A stretch of DNA of 64,000 nt from Myxococcales bacterium 68-20 (GCA_001899635.1 MKVQ01000049.1:213017-277016); one strand, 5' to 3'; positions 43,268 to 52,706 are shown, counted from the stretch's first letter. Notes: generated by a model not told the origin, from the sequence alone. Numbers and translations: made by a program.

Positions 43268-44725
43268 TCAGGCAGCGCGCGAGAGGATGGCGCGATCCAT
43301 CGCGTCGAGGAGGGCGCGTGCCTCCCGCGGCTGTGGCATTCCGGCGAGCGTCGCGACGTCGGCGGACGGAGGCTGAAGGACAGCCACGCGGAGGTCCTCG
43401 AGTGCCTCGGCTCGTGCGCGCGCGATCGCTGCACGCTGCTCGTCATCGAGACGCGGCTCGAGCCAGGCGGCGACCTCGTGGGCGAGGGCCGCGTGGCGGG
43501 CTTCGTCGCGGGCGATGCGCTGGAGGACACCGCGTAGCTCGGGGTCGCGTGCGGTGCGTGCCTGGTATTCGGCGACGAGCGCGCCATAGCTCTCGCGCAC
43601 GCACCCCTCGACGGCGTTCTCGAGCGCGATCGCGAAGGGCGAGCGTGGGGGGAGCGCGTCGACCTCGACTCGGGGAGGCGTGGCACCGAAGCGATGGGCG
43701 AGGAGCGTCATCGCGCGGGCGTGGCGGATCTCGTCGGCCCGCGAGCGGCGAGCTGCCCTCACGAGCGCACGCGGTGCGCCGAGAGCGAGGAGCTCGCCTT
43801 CCAGCCGGCGGAAAGCCACGACGCTCGCCGCCTCGAGATGCGCGGCCTCGGCGAGCCACGCCCCGAGCGAGTGCGCTGCCCCCGAATGATGGGCGCCACT
43901 CGTGACGAGCCCTTCAGGACGGCGACCGCAGACTGATCCAGCATCGATCGTGCGCCTGTCTACCAAAGTCACGACGCCGTCGGCCGTGATCTCGACCCGG
44001 AGTTGTTCCGGGTTTCCGCAGTCGTCGCCCGCGAGGAGGATCTCCCACGACCCGTCATCGTTCCTTCGCCACCCGGACTTGAACGGGGTGGTCGTGCAGG
44101 TGAGGTCGTAGAGCTGGGTCGTCATGAGGAGGCGCGCCTCCTCGAGCGTGTCGACCGTGCCGAGAAACGCGGCGAGCTCCTGCGGATTCACGGCGGTGCC
44201 GACCTCGTCGCCGCGCGTGTAGACGAGGAAGAGCCGGCGGTACGGAGGGAACTTGCCCCAACGATCGCGGTCCCAGCCTTGCCCCTTCTCGATCCTTTGC
44301 GCGGCGAGTCCTTGGAGGCACGCATCACGATTCGTGGCGGCTTTGCACGGGGTGCCTTGGGTCGCGACGGACTCGGTCGGGAGCAGGGGCCCGGTGCCTC
44401 CACCGGGGCCAACTCCTAGGTCCCCCTCGCGAGCCGGCTCGTCCGTGACGTGATGGAACGTCTGCGAGCGCAGCTCGACGTAGTCGATCGGCGTGTCGGG
44501 GTTCAGGTTGGTGAGCACCTCCGCGAGGGGGGCGCTGCACGTGAACGTGGCTTCGTCGAAGAGCGGAGGGAGCGACGTGCCCCCGTCCGAGGGATTTCCG
44601 TCCGCCGTGCCCGCGTCCGCCGGCCCACCGGCGGTGGCCCCGCCGCAGCCGATGACCGCGGTCGAGCTCGCCAGCACCGCCGAGACGATGCCGCTGAAGA
44701 CTCCCGCGAGGCTCCTCGTGCGCAT
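43268..44725 (-). CDS. Lipoprotein with C-terminal ferritin-like domain
   Basis: The signal (LAGVFSGIVSAVLASSTAVI, then GC) ends in a lipobox Cys. An Ala/Gly/Asp linker is followed by about 220 residues with several Cys (KAATNRDACLQGLAAQRIEK). The last 190 residues are a four-helix ferritin-like bundle whose metal ligands are recognisable: EAAHLEAASVVAFRRLE, RADEIRHARAM, ENAVEGCVRESYGAL and IARDEARHAALAHE (ExxH pairs). A di-iron site in an exported lipoprotein is unusual; iron storage, oxidase or repair are all possible. It lies 102 bases downstream of the phosphonate operon on the same strand. ATG 44725 is used; ATG 44737 is also open. Confidence 0.82.
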   Translation of the reverse strand: MRTRSLAGVFSGIVSAVLASSTAVIGCGGATAGGPADAGTADGNPSDGGTSLPPLFDEATFTCSAPLAEVLTNLNPDTPIDYVELRSQTFHHVTDEPAREGDLGVGPGGGTGPLLPTESVATQGTPCKAATNRDACLQGLAAQRIEKGQGWDRDRWGKFPPYRRLFLVYTRGDEVGTAVNPQELAAFLGTVDTLEEARLLMTTQLYDLTCTTTPFKSGWRRNDDGSWEILLAGDDCGNPEQLRVEITADGVVTLVDRRTIDAGSVCGRRPEGLVTSGAHHSGAAHSLGAWLAEAAHLEAASVVAFRRLEGELLALGAPRALVRAARRSRADEIRHARAMTLLAHRFGATPPRVEVDALPPRSPFAIALENAVEGCVRESYGALVAEYQARTARDPELRGVLQRIARDEARHAALAHEVAAWLEPRLDDEQRAAIARARAEALEDLRVAVLQPPSADVATLAGMPQPREARALLDAMDRAILSRAA

Positions 44726-44827
44726 GGTCGTGCCCACAGCAATGGGCAGGCCATCGCATTCTTCGGGAGAAGGGACGCTCGAGGTGAGACGAAGCGTGCC
44801 AGTTGCGGCACATTCCGGGCGTTGCGA

Positions 44828-45637
44828 TCAGGGCAGGTGCGGGCGCCAGCGCGGGACCATCTCGGCGCGCACGACGTCGTACTCGTCGGGGGTATCGCAC
44901 TCCATGCAGCGCCGATCGTCGTCGAACGAGACGATGTCGAGCGCGCGCGCAAGCATGAGACGCTGCGTGATGTCCTCGTGCTCGCTCCGCGTCTTGGCGG
45001 TCGAGAACTTCATGCACCACGCGGCGGCGGAGAGCCAGAGCGAGTGGTCTTCCGGCTCGAGCAGGAGGAGGCCGGTGGCTTCGCCGGCGCAGCGCATCCC
45101 GCGCACGAGCGGCGTACCGAGGAGGCCCTTGCCGTGGACGCGCGGCATGCCGTCACGATCGTCGGCAAACACCATGACCTCTTCGTCGGTCTCGCGGAAC
45201 TTGCTGCACACGAGCGTCTTCGACCGCGGGCCCGGCGCACGGGCGAGATCGGTGAAGAGAGAAGGATCGTAGACGACGTCGGCGTCCATCAGAACGACGC
45301 GCGAGCGGCCGTCGAGGATCTCGTGCTTGCTCGTGAACGCGAGGTGGGTCGAGTGACCGCTTCCCGACTGTTCGCCGGGGAAGTCGTTCAGGATCCACGT
45401 GGCCGGGACCTTGTCCATCGCGGCGATGCGGGTCCCGTATGTCACCGTGCTGCCGACCAGGTAGATCTCCTTCGCGCCGGCCGCGGCGAGCGACCGGAGG
45501 TGCCAGTCGAGGAACGTGAGCCCGCTGTCGTCGAGCGGGAGGAGCGGTTTCGGCGTGTTCTGGGCGGCCGGCGCGCTCGAGATGCGCTTGCCCATGCCGG
45601 CCGCGAGGATGATGGCCTTGTCGATCTTGGCGTTCAT
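44828..45637 (-). CDS. Nucleotidyltransferase (sugar/choline/phosphonate type)
   Basis: The Rossmann-like NTP_transferase fold begins KAIILAAGMGKRISS (the LAAGxGxR phosphate loop) and continues NTPKPLLPLDDSG (the KP contact). VVLMDADVVYDPSLF carries the metal-binding Asp pair, and TGLLLLEPEDHS and HEDITQRLM follow. The relatives are choline-phosphate and 2-aminoethylphosphonate cytidylyltransferases. The operon context suggests that it activates AEP or another alcohol phosphate with CTP. A second NTP-transferase domain is fused to PepM in the same operon, so the division of labour is open. ATG 45637 overlaps the previous stop by four bases. Confidence 0.85.
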   Translation of the reverse strand: MNAKIDKAIILAAGMGKRISSAPAAQNTPKPLLPLDDSGLTFLDWHLRSLAAAGAKEIYLVGSTVTYGTRIAAMDKVPATWILNDFPGEQSGSGHSTHLAFTSKHEILDGRSRVVLMDADVVYDPSLFTDLARAPGPRSKTLVCSKFRETDEEVMVFADDRDGMPRVHGKGLLGTPLVRGMRCAGEATGLLLLEPEDHSLWLSAAAWCMKFSTAKTRSEHEDITQRLMLARALDIVSFDDDRRCMECDTPDEYDVVRAEMVPRWRPHLP

Positions 45638-46683
45638 ACGGTGCGCTCGCTGTTTTCCGACGGCGTCGGGTAGGTTCGAAGGACGAGGCGCGCGAGGACC
45701 ATCGTCGAGATCCACATGAAGATCGCGTAGCCGAGCGCGAAGAGCTGCGACTCGAGGAAGAGGCCGGTGAGCGCGCCCACGTGGAGGATGCCGGCCCCGT
45801 TGTCGAACGAGAGGAACGAGAGGAGGGAAGCGAAGCGACGGAACGCCGGATTGTTCGCTCGTGCGCGAATGACGCCGACCGCGTCGCCGTTTGCCGGTCG
45901 CACCTCGTAGAGCAGGATCTGGAAGGCGTCGAAGTAGACGCCCCAGTAGCCGAGGAACGTGCCCTTGCCGCTCTCGATCAGCCTCTTCTTCTGACGGAGC
46001 TCGTCGAGCGTACCGTCCTTGCCGTCACGCAGCGCGAACGTGATCTTGCGCTTGTAGAAGTCCCACGCATTTGCGCAGAGGCCGCCGAAGGCGAGCATCG
46101 CGCACACGATGAGGAGGCCACGCGCGCCGAGATCGAGGCGGTAGGTCATCGCGCTCGAGAGCGTGATGACGGCGATCGTATCGGCGATCTCGTCGAGGGC
46201 GCGGCCGAACGGCGACGAGGTGCCTCGAGCGCGCGCCAGCACGCCGTCGAAGCAGTCGAGGATCATCCGAACTTCGCACAGGACGAAGGCGAGGACGAGC
46301 CAACCTTTGCCCTCGGTGAATGCCACGAGCGCCGCCGCAGCGAGCCCGAAGACGATGTGCGTGTACGTGACGTGGTTCGGCGTCAGCCACGGGATGCGGC
46401 CGAGAATGGGCAGCAGCGCACGCGCGGCGGGATAGCGATAGAGGCGGTTCGGAGCATCCGTCGTCGACTCGATGATCGAGTCGACGACGGACGACGGAAC
46501 GTGGACGCCAGAGACCTCGTCGAGGCTGAGCTCAGAAACCTCGGGGGCGCCGGCACGACCACCGTCCGAGAGCGCGAGCTTCGCGGAACCTTCAGCCAAG
46601 GGCGACGCGAAGCGAGGCGACGAGTCGGTCGAGGTCTCGCTCCGCGATTTCGCCCATGACCGCGATGCGGAAGATGGCTCCAT
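45634..46683 (-). CDS. CDP-alcohol phosphatidyltransferase family membrane enzyme
   Basis: The family motif DxxDGxxARxxxxxxxxGxxxDxxxD is complete: Asp143 and Asp146 in LDCFDGVLARARG, then Gly160, Asp164 and Asp168 in FGRALDEIAD. Six or so membrane helices surround it (VFGLAAAALVAFTEGKGWLV, GALTGLFLESQLFALGYAIF). Such enzymes move a phospho-alcohol from a CDP-activated donor. Here the donor is inferred to be CMP-AEP and the acceptor a diglyceride or similar lipid alcohol, giving a phosphonolipid. The ATG at 46683 overlaps the transaminase gene by 92 bases; a TTG at 46599 is a shorter alternative. Stop overlaps the next start. Confidence 0.85.
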   Translation of the reverse strand: MEPSSASRSWAKSRSETSTDSSPRFASPLAEGSAKLALSDGGRAGAPEVSELSLDEVSGVHVPSSVVDSIIESTTDAPNRLYRYPAARALLPILGRIPWLTPNHVTYTHIVFGLAAAALVAFTEGKGWLVLAFVLCEVRMILDCFDGVLARARGTSSPFGRALDEIADTIAVITLSSAMTYRLDLGARGLLIVCAMLAFGGLCANAWDFYKRKITFALRDGKDGTLDELRQKKRLIESGKGTFLGYWGVYFDAFQILLYEVRPANGDAVGVIRARANNPAFRRFASLLSFLSFDNGAGILHVGALTGLFLESQLFALGYAIFMWISTMVLARLVLRTYPTPSENSERTV

Positions 46684-47653
46684 CGAACTTCCCTTGTCCT
46701 GCGTAGATTACGAACCCGTCGTTCTTGAGGTGCGCGTGCAGCGCCTCGTAGGTCTTTCCCTGGGGCACCCGGAACGACGTGAGCGTCGTCCCGTACACGC
46801 TCTCGTCTTCGAGCAGGTACTCGACGCCGATCTCGCGGAGCGCCCCGCGGACACGGCTCGAGCGAGCCGCGTAGGTCGCATGGCGGGCCTTCCAGCCCCC
46901 CGACGCGGCGAGCTCGTCGAGCGCGGCATCGAGGGCGAAGGTCACGTGCGTCGGAAGGGTGAAGGGCGTCGAGCCCTTCGCCTGGTCCGCCGCGTGGCGG
47001 TGGAGGTCGAGGTACACACTGGTAGCGCCGCTCGGGCGCGCGAGCGCCGCGTCGCGGACGAGCACGAACGAGACGCCCGGTGCTCCGTGGACGCACTTGT
47101 TCGCGGTCGCCGCGGCGGCCTCGACGTTCCACTCGTCCCAGCGGATGTCCTCGCCGGCGAAGCTCGAGACTGCGTCGACGAGCAGCGGGACGCCCGCCTT
47201 CTTGCAGACGGCGCCGAGCGCGGACAGGTCATTGAGGCGGCCGGTCGTGGTCTCGTGATGGACCGCGAGGACGTGGCCGAACGAACCGGAGGCGATCGCC
47301 TTCTCGGCCGCGGCGACGTCCATCCCGCTCGTCCAGGGGGCGTTGACGATCTCGTGGCGCTTGCCCTGAGCGCGCAGCATCGCGGCCATACGCTCACCGT
47401 AGACGCCGTTTGCGACCACGAGCGAGGTCTCGGACGGAGCGATGACGGAGAGCATCGTCTCGACCGCCGAGGTGCCGGAGCCGCCGACGAGCACCGGCGT
47501 GAAGCCGGGCGCTCCGTAGATGCCGGCGATCTTCTCGCGGACACGACCGACGAGCGCCTTGAACTCGGGCTCGCGGTGGCAGACATCCTCGCCGGCAAGC
47601 GCGGCGCGGACCTTCGCGGTCATCGTGACGGGGCCGGGGTTGAGAAGGATCAC
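46592..47653 (-). CDS. phnW: 2-aminoethylphosphonate:pyruvate transaminase family (anabolic AEP transaminase)
   Basis: A fold-type I PLP enzyme of 353 residues. It starts [20 protein letters not shown] and then has GEDVCHREPEF, the fingerprint of PhnW. HHETTTGRLND, VDAVSSFAGED (Asp160 contacts the PLP ring) and TANKCVHGAPG (Lys186 binds PLP) follow. PhnW itself degrades AEP; in a PepM-Ppd operon the same fold works in the biosynthetic direction, making AEP from phosphonoacetaldehyde. Four-base overlap with the upstream decarboxylase gene. Direction is inferred from context. Confidence 0.92.
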   Translation of the reverse strand: MILLNPGPVTMTAKVRAALAGEDVCHREPEFKALVGRVREKIAGIYGAPGFTPVLVGGSGTSAVETMLSVIAPSETSLVVANGVYGERMAAMLRAQGKRHEIVNAPWTSGMDVAAAEKAIASGSFGHVLAVHHETTTGRLNDLSALGAVCKKAGVPLLVDAVSSFAGEDIRWDEWNVEAAAATANKCVHGAPGVSFVLVRDAALARPSGATSVYLDLHRHAADQAKGSTPFTLPTHVTFALDAALDELAASGGWKARHATYAARSSRVRGALREIGVEYLLEDESVYGTTLTSFRVPQGKTYEALHAHLKNDGFVIYAGQGKFDGAIFRIAVMGEIAERDLDRLVASLRVALG

Positions 47654-48828
47654 GTGGAGGCTCCCTTCGTCTTCGAGTCGCTGTCGAGATGCGCGCGAAG
47701 GCGCGTCGCGACCTCGCGCGGCGTGACCTTCGGACGCGGGAGGTCCGCGGGGGCGCCGGGCTTCGTCTTGAGGTGGAGGAAGCGGAGGCCTTCGGCTCGA
47801 CCGGCGAGCGCCTTCTCGAGGTCTTCCGTGCTGGCGACGCGCTCAACCGACGGGTAACCGCACGCCCGGGCGCACGCGCCGAGATCGACCGAGTGGGTGA
47901 CGGTGGACTGGGTGCCGGTCGAGTCGTGCGCCTCGTTGTCGAGGAGCACGTGGACGAGGTTCGCCGGGCGCTCGTAGCCGATCGTCGCGAGGCAGCCCAT
48001 GCGCATGAGGAGCGCGCCGTCGCCGTCGAGGACGACGACGCGGCGATCAGGTCGCGCCCACGCGAGGCCGAGTCCGAAGGTCGAGGCGCAGCCCATCGAG
48101 CCGACCATGTAGAGCTGGTTCGGCCGATCATCGCAGGCGTAGAGCTCGCGGCCGGTGTAGCCGGTCGTGGCGACGACGAGATCCTCCGGCCGGATTGCCC
48201 GCTGCACGGCGTGGAGCGCCTCGGTCCGCGAGGGACGCTCGGCCACGTTGGCAGGGAACGCGACCTCTGCCGACGAGGATGCGGGCAGGAGCTCGCGCGC
48301 CGCTGGACGCGACGTCAGCTTGTGCGGCGCGACGCTGTCCTTCTTCATCACGAAGGCGTACGGCAGGTCCGTCTTCGCCATGTGCGAGACGGCCTTCTCG
48401 ATCGCGCCAGCGACCTCGCTCTCCTCCGTCGGGAAGTACGACCAGCCGACGTTCATCGTCTCGAGCATCTTGGTCGTGATCTGACCCATGAGCTCGTGCT
48501 GCGGCTCGTCCTTCGGGCCTCCGGGCTCGCCGCGGAGGGTGACGATGAGGAGCGTCGGGATCTTGAAGATCGCGTTGAGCGAGGTGAGGGGAGAGACGGC
48601 GTTGCCGAGCCCCGAGTTCTGCATCATCGCGATCGCGCGCTTGCCGCCGAGCTGGGCGCCGCTCGCGATGGCGACCGCGTCGCCTTCGTTCGCCGCGCCG
48701 ATGTACGACAGATCGGGCGAGTCGATGACGTAGTTGATGAACGGCTTCACGTACGAGCAGGGGACGCCCGTGTAGAGGGAGAAGCCGGCCAGCTTGGCCG
48801 TCTCGACGAAGGACTTCGCCTCGATCAC
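47650..48828 (-). CDS. aepY: Phosphonopyruvate decarboxylase (TPP-dependent)
   Basis: This enzyme makes the first step irreversible by decarboxylating phosphonopyruvate to phosphonoacetaldehyde. The TPP/Mg motif is [15 protein letters not shown] followed by [15 protein letters not shown], the GDG...DN pattern with the Ppd-typical HDSTG. The N-terminal PYR domain ([34 protein letters not shown] with catalytic Glu) is also present. 392 residues, one polypeptide, as in other Ppd enzymes. Four-base overlaps on both sides link it to pepM and the transaminase gene. Confidence 0.95.
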   Translation of the reverse strand: MIEAKSFVETAKLAGFSLYTGVPCSYVKPFINYVIDSPDLSYIGAANEGDAVAIASGAQLGGKRAIAMMQNSGLGNAVSPLTSLNAIFKIPTLLIVTLRGEPGGPKDEPQHELMGQITTKMLETMNVGWSYFPTEESEVAGAIEKAVSHMAKTDLPYAFVMKKDSVAPHKLTSRPAARELLPASSSAEVAFPANVAERPSRTEALHAVQRAIRPEDLVVATTGYTGRELYACDDRPNQLYMVGSMGCASTFGLGLAWARPDRRVVVLDGDGALLMRMGCLATIGYERPANLVHVLLDNEAHDSTGTQSTVTHSVDLGACARACGYPSVERVASTEDLEKALAGRAEGLRFLHLKTKPGAPADLPRPKVTPREVATRLRAHLDSDSKTKGAST

Positions 48829-50465
48829 TTGAACGCCCCGCCCTTCACGACGTCACCGAGGGTGTTGACGTCGAGCCAGCCGCCGCGCGAGTAGACGACG
48901 CGCACGGTCTTGCCGTCCTTGACGAGGCGACGGAGGAGATCGGGCATCGAGAGCTTGGCGAGCTCGGTCTCGGGGAGCTTGTCGATCATCTCGGCGATGA
49001 CCTTGCCGCCCGCAGCGCTCGTCTTGAGGATGCCGGTCCACTCGCCGGTGATGCCCGGGGTATCGGGGGCCGTCGCCATGTCCTTCAAGGTGACGTTCCC
49101 GAGGAGCGTCTTGCGCGAGTGCGGCTCGCTGCAGATCGCCCAGTCGGCGCGGCGCGGCTTGGCGTCGGCGCCCTCCTGCGCGGGCAGCGAGTCGATGGCG
49201 ACGACGAAGTCGCCTTCCGCGTCGAGCAGCTCGTCGAGCACGTGCTTCTTGAAGACGACGTCGCCGTAGGAGACGAGGCAGGCCGAGCCCTCGAGCGAGG
49301 CCTTCGCCGTGGCGAGCGAGGCGACCTCACCCGTCGTCGCAAACGCGTCGTTGTCGACGTAGGTCGCGCCGGGAAGGTTGACCGCCTCCTTCGCGAAGCC
49401 GCGGACGACCACGAGGTCGCGCACGTTCGCCGAGCGGTAGGCGTCGAGGATGTGCCCGAGGATCGGCTTGCCGGCGATCGGGACCATGCACTTCGGCTTG
49501 TCCTTCACGAGCTCGCCGAGCTCGTCGCCGCGACCGGCGGCGAGGACGATGCCGCGGGTGACGACGCCGCCCTGCGGGAGGTAGGCCTTCTCGGCCTGTT
49601 CGAGCTCGTGCTCGCCCTGGAGACGGAAGACGTCGGCGAGCGGCGCGACCTTCTCCTCGACGTTCATGAGCGACTGATCCTGGAAGATCTGCTTCGCCGT
49701 CGCCTGCATCGTCGCGAGCGCCGAGCGCATCAGGTGGTTCGCCCAGATCACGATCTTGATGTTGCCGGTCTCGCGGAAGACGTCGGTCGGCGTCGTGTAG
49801 TACTTCGTCGGGACGATCACGAGCGGGAGGCGGTCGCCCCATTCCTTCGAGAACGCGAGGATCTCGGCGGCGTTCTTCTTCGAGGAGTGGATGAGCACGG
49901 CATCGGCGCCGGCCTTCCTGTACTCTTCCCCGCGCTTGAGGGCCTCCTCGAGGCCGTGGCCGGCGATGAGCGCCTCGACGCGGGCGACGACGACGAAGTC
50001 CTCGTCGCGCTGCGCTTCCTTCATCGCGCGGATCTTGCCGGCGTGCTCGTGCATGTCGGCGAGGGGCTGGGCCGTGCCGCGGATGAAGCTGTTCGTCTTC
50101 GGGAACAGCTTGTCCTCGATGCAGACGCCGGCGATGCCGCGCTGCTCGAGCTTCATCACGAGGCGGCGCGCCGAGTTGAAGTTGCCGTAGCCGGTGTCGC
50201 CATCGAGCAAGATCGGCACGGTGGTGGCGTCGGCCATGAACTCGACGACCTCCATCACCTGGGTCCAGCTCGCCTCGTTGTTGTCGCGGACGCCGAGCGC
50301 CGCCGAGATCGAGAGGCCGCTTCCCCAGATGCCTTCGAAGCCGGCCTCCTCGGCGATCTTCGCGGACAGGCCGTTGTGAGCCTCCATCAAGAAGTGGAGG
50401 CCAGCGCCCTTCAGCATGCTCTTGAGGGCCGTGGTCTTGCGGGGCTTCGAAAGTGGTTGAACCAT
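48825..50465 (-). CDS. pepM: Phosphoenolpyruvate mutase fused to a nucleotidyltransferase
   Basis: Residues 1-300 are PEP mutase, the enzyme that makes the C-P bond (PEP to phosphonopyruvate). The diagnostic EDKxxxxxNS is present ([10 protein letters not shown], residues 117-126), with metal Asp in [11 protein letters not shown] and [17 protein letters not shown]. Residues 304-546 form an NTP_transferase domain ([49 protein letters not shown]). That domain resembles PntC-type CTP:AEP cytidylyltransferases. ATG 50465 fits the PepM N-terminus; the frame runs further upstream without homology. First gene of the five-gene operon, divergent from the metallophosphoesterase gene. Confidence 0.95.
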   Translation of the reverse strand: MVQPLSKPRKTTALKSMLKGAGLHFLMEAHNGLSAKIAEEAGFEGIWGSGLSISAALGVRDNNEASWTQVMEVVEFMADATTVPILLDGDTGYGNFNSARRLVMKLEQRGIAGVCIEDKLFPKTNSFIRGTAQPLADMHEHAGKIRAMKEAQRDEDFVVVARVEALIAGHGLEEALKRGEEYRKAGADAVLIHSSKKNAAEILAFSKEWGDRLPLVIVPTKYYTTPTDVFRETGNIKIVIWANHLMRSALATMQATAKQIFQDQSLMNVEEKVAPLADVFRLQGEHELEQAEKAYLPQGGVVTRGIVLAAGRGDELGELVKDKPKCMVPIAGKPILGHILDAYRSANVRDLVVVRGFAKEAVNLPGATYVDNDAFATTGEVASLATAKASLEGSACLVSYGDVVFKKHVLDELLDAEGDFVVAIDSLPAQEGADAKPRRADWAICSEPHSRKTLLGNVTLKDMATAPDTPGITGEWTGILKTSAAGGKVIAEMIDKLPETELAKLSMPDLLRRLVKDGKTVRVVYSRGGWLDVNTLGDVVKGGAFK

Positions 50466-50584
50466 TGAGTCACCGACAAAGCAAAGCGCGAACCCGCCCG
50501 CGCCGAAGCGCGACAGGAACCCGCGAAACTGAGAGAAACGCCCTCGTAACACGGACTTCACCCACACGCCCGTGCCTCTGCACC

Positions 50585-50667
50585 GCGTAGGCGGCTACGC
50601 AGTTGGAGGAGCAATGATTTCGCGCCGCGTAGAAGCGCGCTCACGTCCGAACAATCCCGAGCAATGA
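50585..50667. promoter_or_regulatory. Direct and inverted repeats in the pepM upstream region
   Basis: GAGCAATGA occurs at 50609 and again at 50659, exactly 50 bases apart, each followed by a similar CG-rich tail (TTTCGCG and CTCCGCG). An inverted repeat GCGTAG-GCGG-CTACGC lies at 50585-50600. All are within the 236-base gap between divergent genes. They are candidate regulator sites; no regulator is identified. Confidence 0.35.
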
Positions 50668-50701
50668 CTCCGCGGCGGGGTCCGAGTACATCATCGGCCT
50701 A

Positions 50702-52192
50702 GTGAGGCACGGCACAGTTGCGACCGAGAGCCTGCTCGTCTTCTCGGACGTGCATCTGGGGAGCGATCTCAACGACAGCGGGCCGAGTGTGCCGCGGTCG
50801 GCGCGGATCGATCGAGACCTCGCTGCACTGTTGGCTCACTACCGCACGCTCTCACCGCCGGCGGATCGGTGGCGTCTCGTCATCGCCGGCGACTTCGTCG
50901 ATTTCGTCGGCATGTCGATCGACCCCCGCTCCGGCGACGAGCTCGTCACGGAGCCGACCGCCGCCGAGCGCGCGTTCGGCCTCGGCGGTGCGGAGGACCA
51001 CGTCCGGCTCAAGCTCAAGCGTGCGGTGGCGCGCCATCCCGACGTCTTCGGCGAGCTCGCAGCGTTCGTCTCTCACGGAAACGCCGTGACGTTCGTGAGC
51101 GGCAACCACGATCTCGAGATGTACTGGGACGGCGTGAAGGAGGACTTCCACGAGCTGCTCACCACCGGCGACGCGACCCGTGAAGAGGTGGCCGCGCGGG
51201 TCGAGTTCGAGCCCTGGTTCTTCCACCGCGAAGGCCTCGTCTACGTCGAGCATGGTCACCAGTTCGATCCGTTCTGCGCGACCCCCTACGTCTTCGCTCC
51301 GCTGTCGCCGACCGACCCGTGCCGTGTGCTCCAGTCGCTGAGCGACACGCTGCTCCGCTACATCGTTCGCCGCACGCCGGGGATGAGGGAATACGGCCAC
51401 GAGAACCGCGGCCTCGCGAGCTACATCTCCTGGGGGCTCATGCTGGGCGCGCGCGGCACGGCCCGCCTCTTCAAGCGCTTCTTCGATGCCGTCTTCATAC
51501 TGCGCGCGATCGCGCGGGCCTACGACGGCCCGAACGGCGCGCGGCTCCGTGACGAGCAGGAGCAGCGGCTCGTCGCTCACGCGAGGGCGAAGGGGATCGA
51601 GGAGCAGCGCCTGCGGAGGGCCCTCGAGCTCCACGTCCAGCCCATCGGTCGGACGCCGCGCGGTGTGCTCGCGAGCGTGATGCTCGACCGCCTCTCCGTG
51701 TTCGTCGTGATGGCCGTCGCGCTCGTTGCGCTCGCGGCCATGCGGACGGAGCTCGGCGGTTGGGTGATCCACGCGACGATCACGCTCCTCCTCCTGTGGA
51801 CCGCCCTCCACGTCCGGCTCTCCCGCGCGCGCCCCAACGTGGATCCGGCCGCGCTGATGAGCGCGCGTGCCGGCGACCTCGCGGAGCTCTTCCCGGCCTC
51901 GTTCGTCGTGATGGGGCACACGCACGTGCCCACCACGAAGCCGCTCGGTCCTGGTGATGCGCTCTACGTCAACCTCGGCTCGTGGGCCGAAGAGGAGCCT
52001 GACCCGAAGGAAGACGAGGCGAAGGTGTACCGCGCGGCGCGCACGCACCTCGTCGTCCACGCGAAGGACGACCGCCACGAGGCGCACCTCTACGAATGGA
52101 AGTCCGACGAAGGCCCGCGCGTCCTCCACTCACACGTCCGCCCGCTCGGTGACGCGGCGGTCGTCGCCGACGACGCTCGCGCCGTGAGCTGA
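50702..52192 (+). CDS. Calcineurin-like metallophosphoesterase with membrane helices
   Basis: All metal-ligand motifs of the family are present: FSDVHLGSD near residue 15, IAGDFVDFVG, FVSGNHDLEM, VEHGHQFDPF and FVVMGHTHVPT. Two hydrophobic helices near 335-370 (LSVFVVMAVALVALAAMR, IHATITLLLLWTALHVRL) lie between the catalytic halves, which is unusual and suggests the enzyme is docked on the membrane. LpxH-like lipid or nucleotide pyrophosphate hydrolysis is possible, but the substrate cannot be set. GTG 50702 is the start. It is divergent from the phosphonate operon; a functional link is only suggestive. Confidence 0.87.
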   Translation: MRHGTVATESLLVFSDVHLGSDLNDSGPSVPRSARIDRDLAALLAHYRTLSPPADRWRLVIAGDFVDFVGMSIDPRSGDELVTEPTAAERAFGLGGAEDHVRLKLKRAVARHPDVFGELAAFVSHGNAVTFVSGNHDLEMYWDGVKEDFHELLTTGDATREEVAARVEFEPWFFHREGLVYVEHGHQFDPFCATPYVFAPLSPTDPCRVLQSLSDTLLRYIVRRTPGMREYGHENRGLASYISWGLMLGARGTARLFKRFFDAVFILRAIARAYDGPNGARLRDEQEQRLVAHARAKGIEEQRLRRALELHVQPIGRTPRGVLASVMLDRLSVFVVMAVALVALAAMRTELGGWVIHATITLLLLWTALHVRLSRARPNVDPAALMSARAGDLAELFPASFVVMGHTHVPTTKPLGPGDALYVNLGSWAEEEPDPKEDEAKVYRAARTHLVVHAKDDRHEAHLYEWKSDEGPRVLHSHVRPLGDAAVVADDARAVS

Positions 52193-52274
52193 GCGCCGGG
52201 GCGCACGGATGACGGGCACCCGGAGCCGCGAGTCGAGCTAGGCGCGCTCGCCTCGATCTTCCACGTCACTCACC

Positions 52275-52706
52275 TCAGGGGGAGGCGGCCGCGCTCCAGA
52301 AGAGCGAGGCCGTCGTGCCGGCCGCGCCGGCGAGCATCGCGAAGAGCACGGTCGCGCCGAGGTGGAAGCGTGCCATGTGCTTCATCGTGAGGAGGAAGGG
52401 CAGCGCTCCGATGGCGGCGACGACGTAGAAGAACGTCGAGCCCCCAGCCCCGCCGAAGACGTGCGGCCCCATCCCGAGCGCGCCGGCGACGAAGAACGAG
52501 GTGGCGGTCGCGAGCATGAGCCCGACGCCCCACGTGCGCTCGCACAGCGCCGCGGTCGCTCCGAACGCAAGCACAGCAGCGGCAGCGGTGGTGATCCAGC
52601 GGCCGAGGTCTCCGTCAGGCGACGTCGCGCACCGCACGAAGACGCCGAACGCGACCACGTCGACGGCGAGGAGCGAGAGCACCACGTGCAGCGGGAGCCG
52701 GCCCAT
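52275..52706 (-). CDS. Small four-helix membrane protein, unknown function
   Basis: ATG 52706 (MGRLPLHVVLSLLAVDVVAF) gives 143 residues with four hydrophobic helices of about 20 residues (WITTAAAAVLAFGATAALCE, GLMLATATSFFVAGALGM, TFFYVVAAIGALPFLL, LGATVLFAMLAGAAGTTASL). No motif or family recognised. The longer frame to 52853 adds 49 residues with Arg/Ser-rich, non-protein-like content. Divergent from mdh. Confidence 0.68.
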   Translation of the reverse strand: MGRLPLHVVLSLLAVDVVAFGVFVRCATSPDGDLGRWITTAAAAVLAFGATAALCERTWGVGLMLATATSFFVAGALGMGPHVFGGAGGSTFFYVVAAIGALPFLLTMKHMARFHLGATVLFAMLAGAAGTTASLFWSAAASP

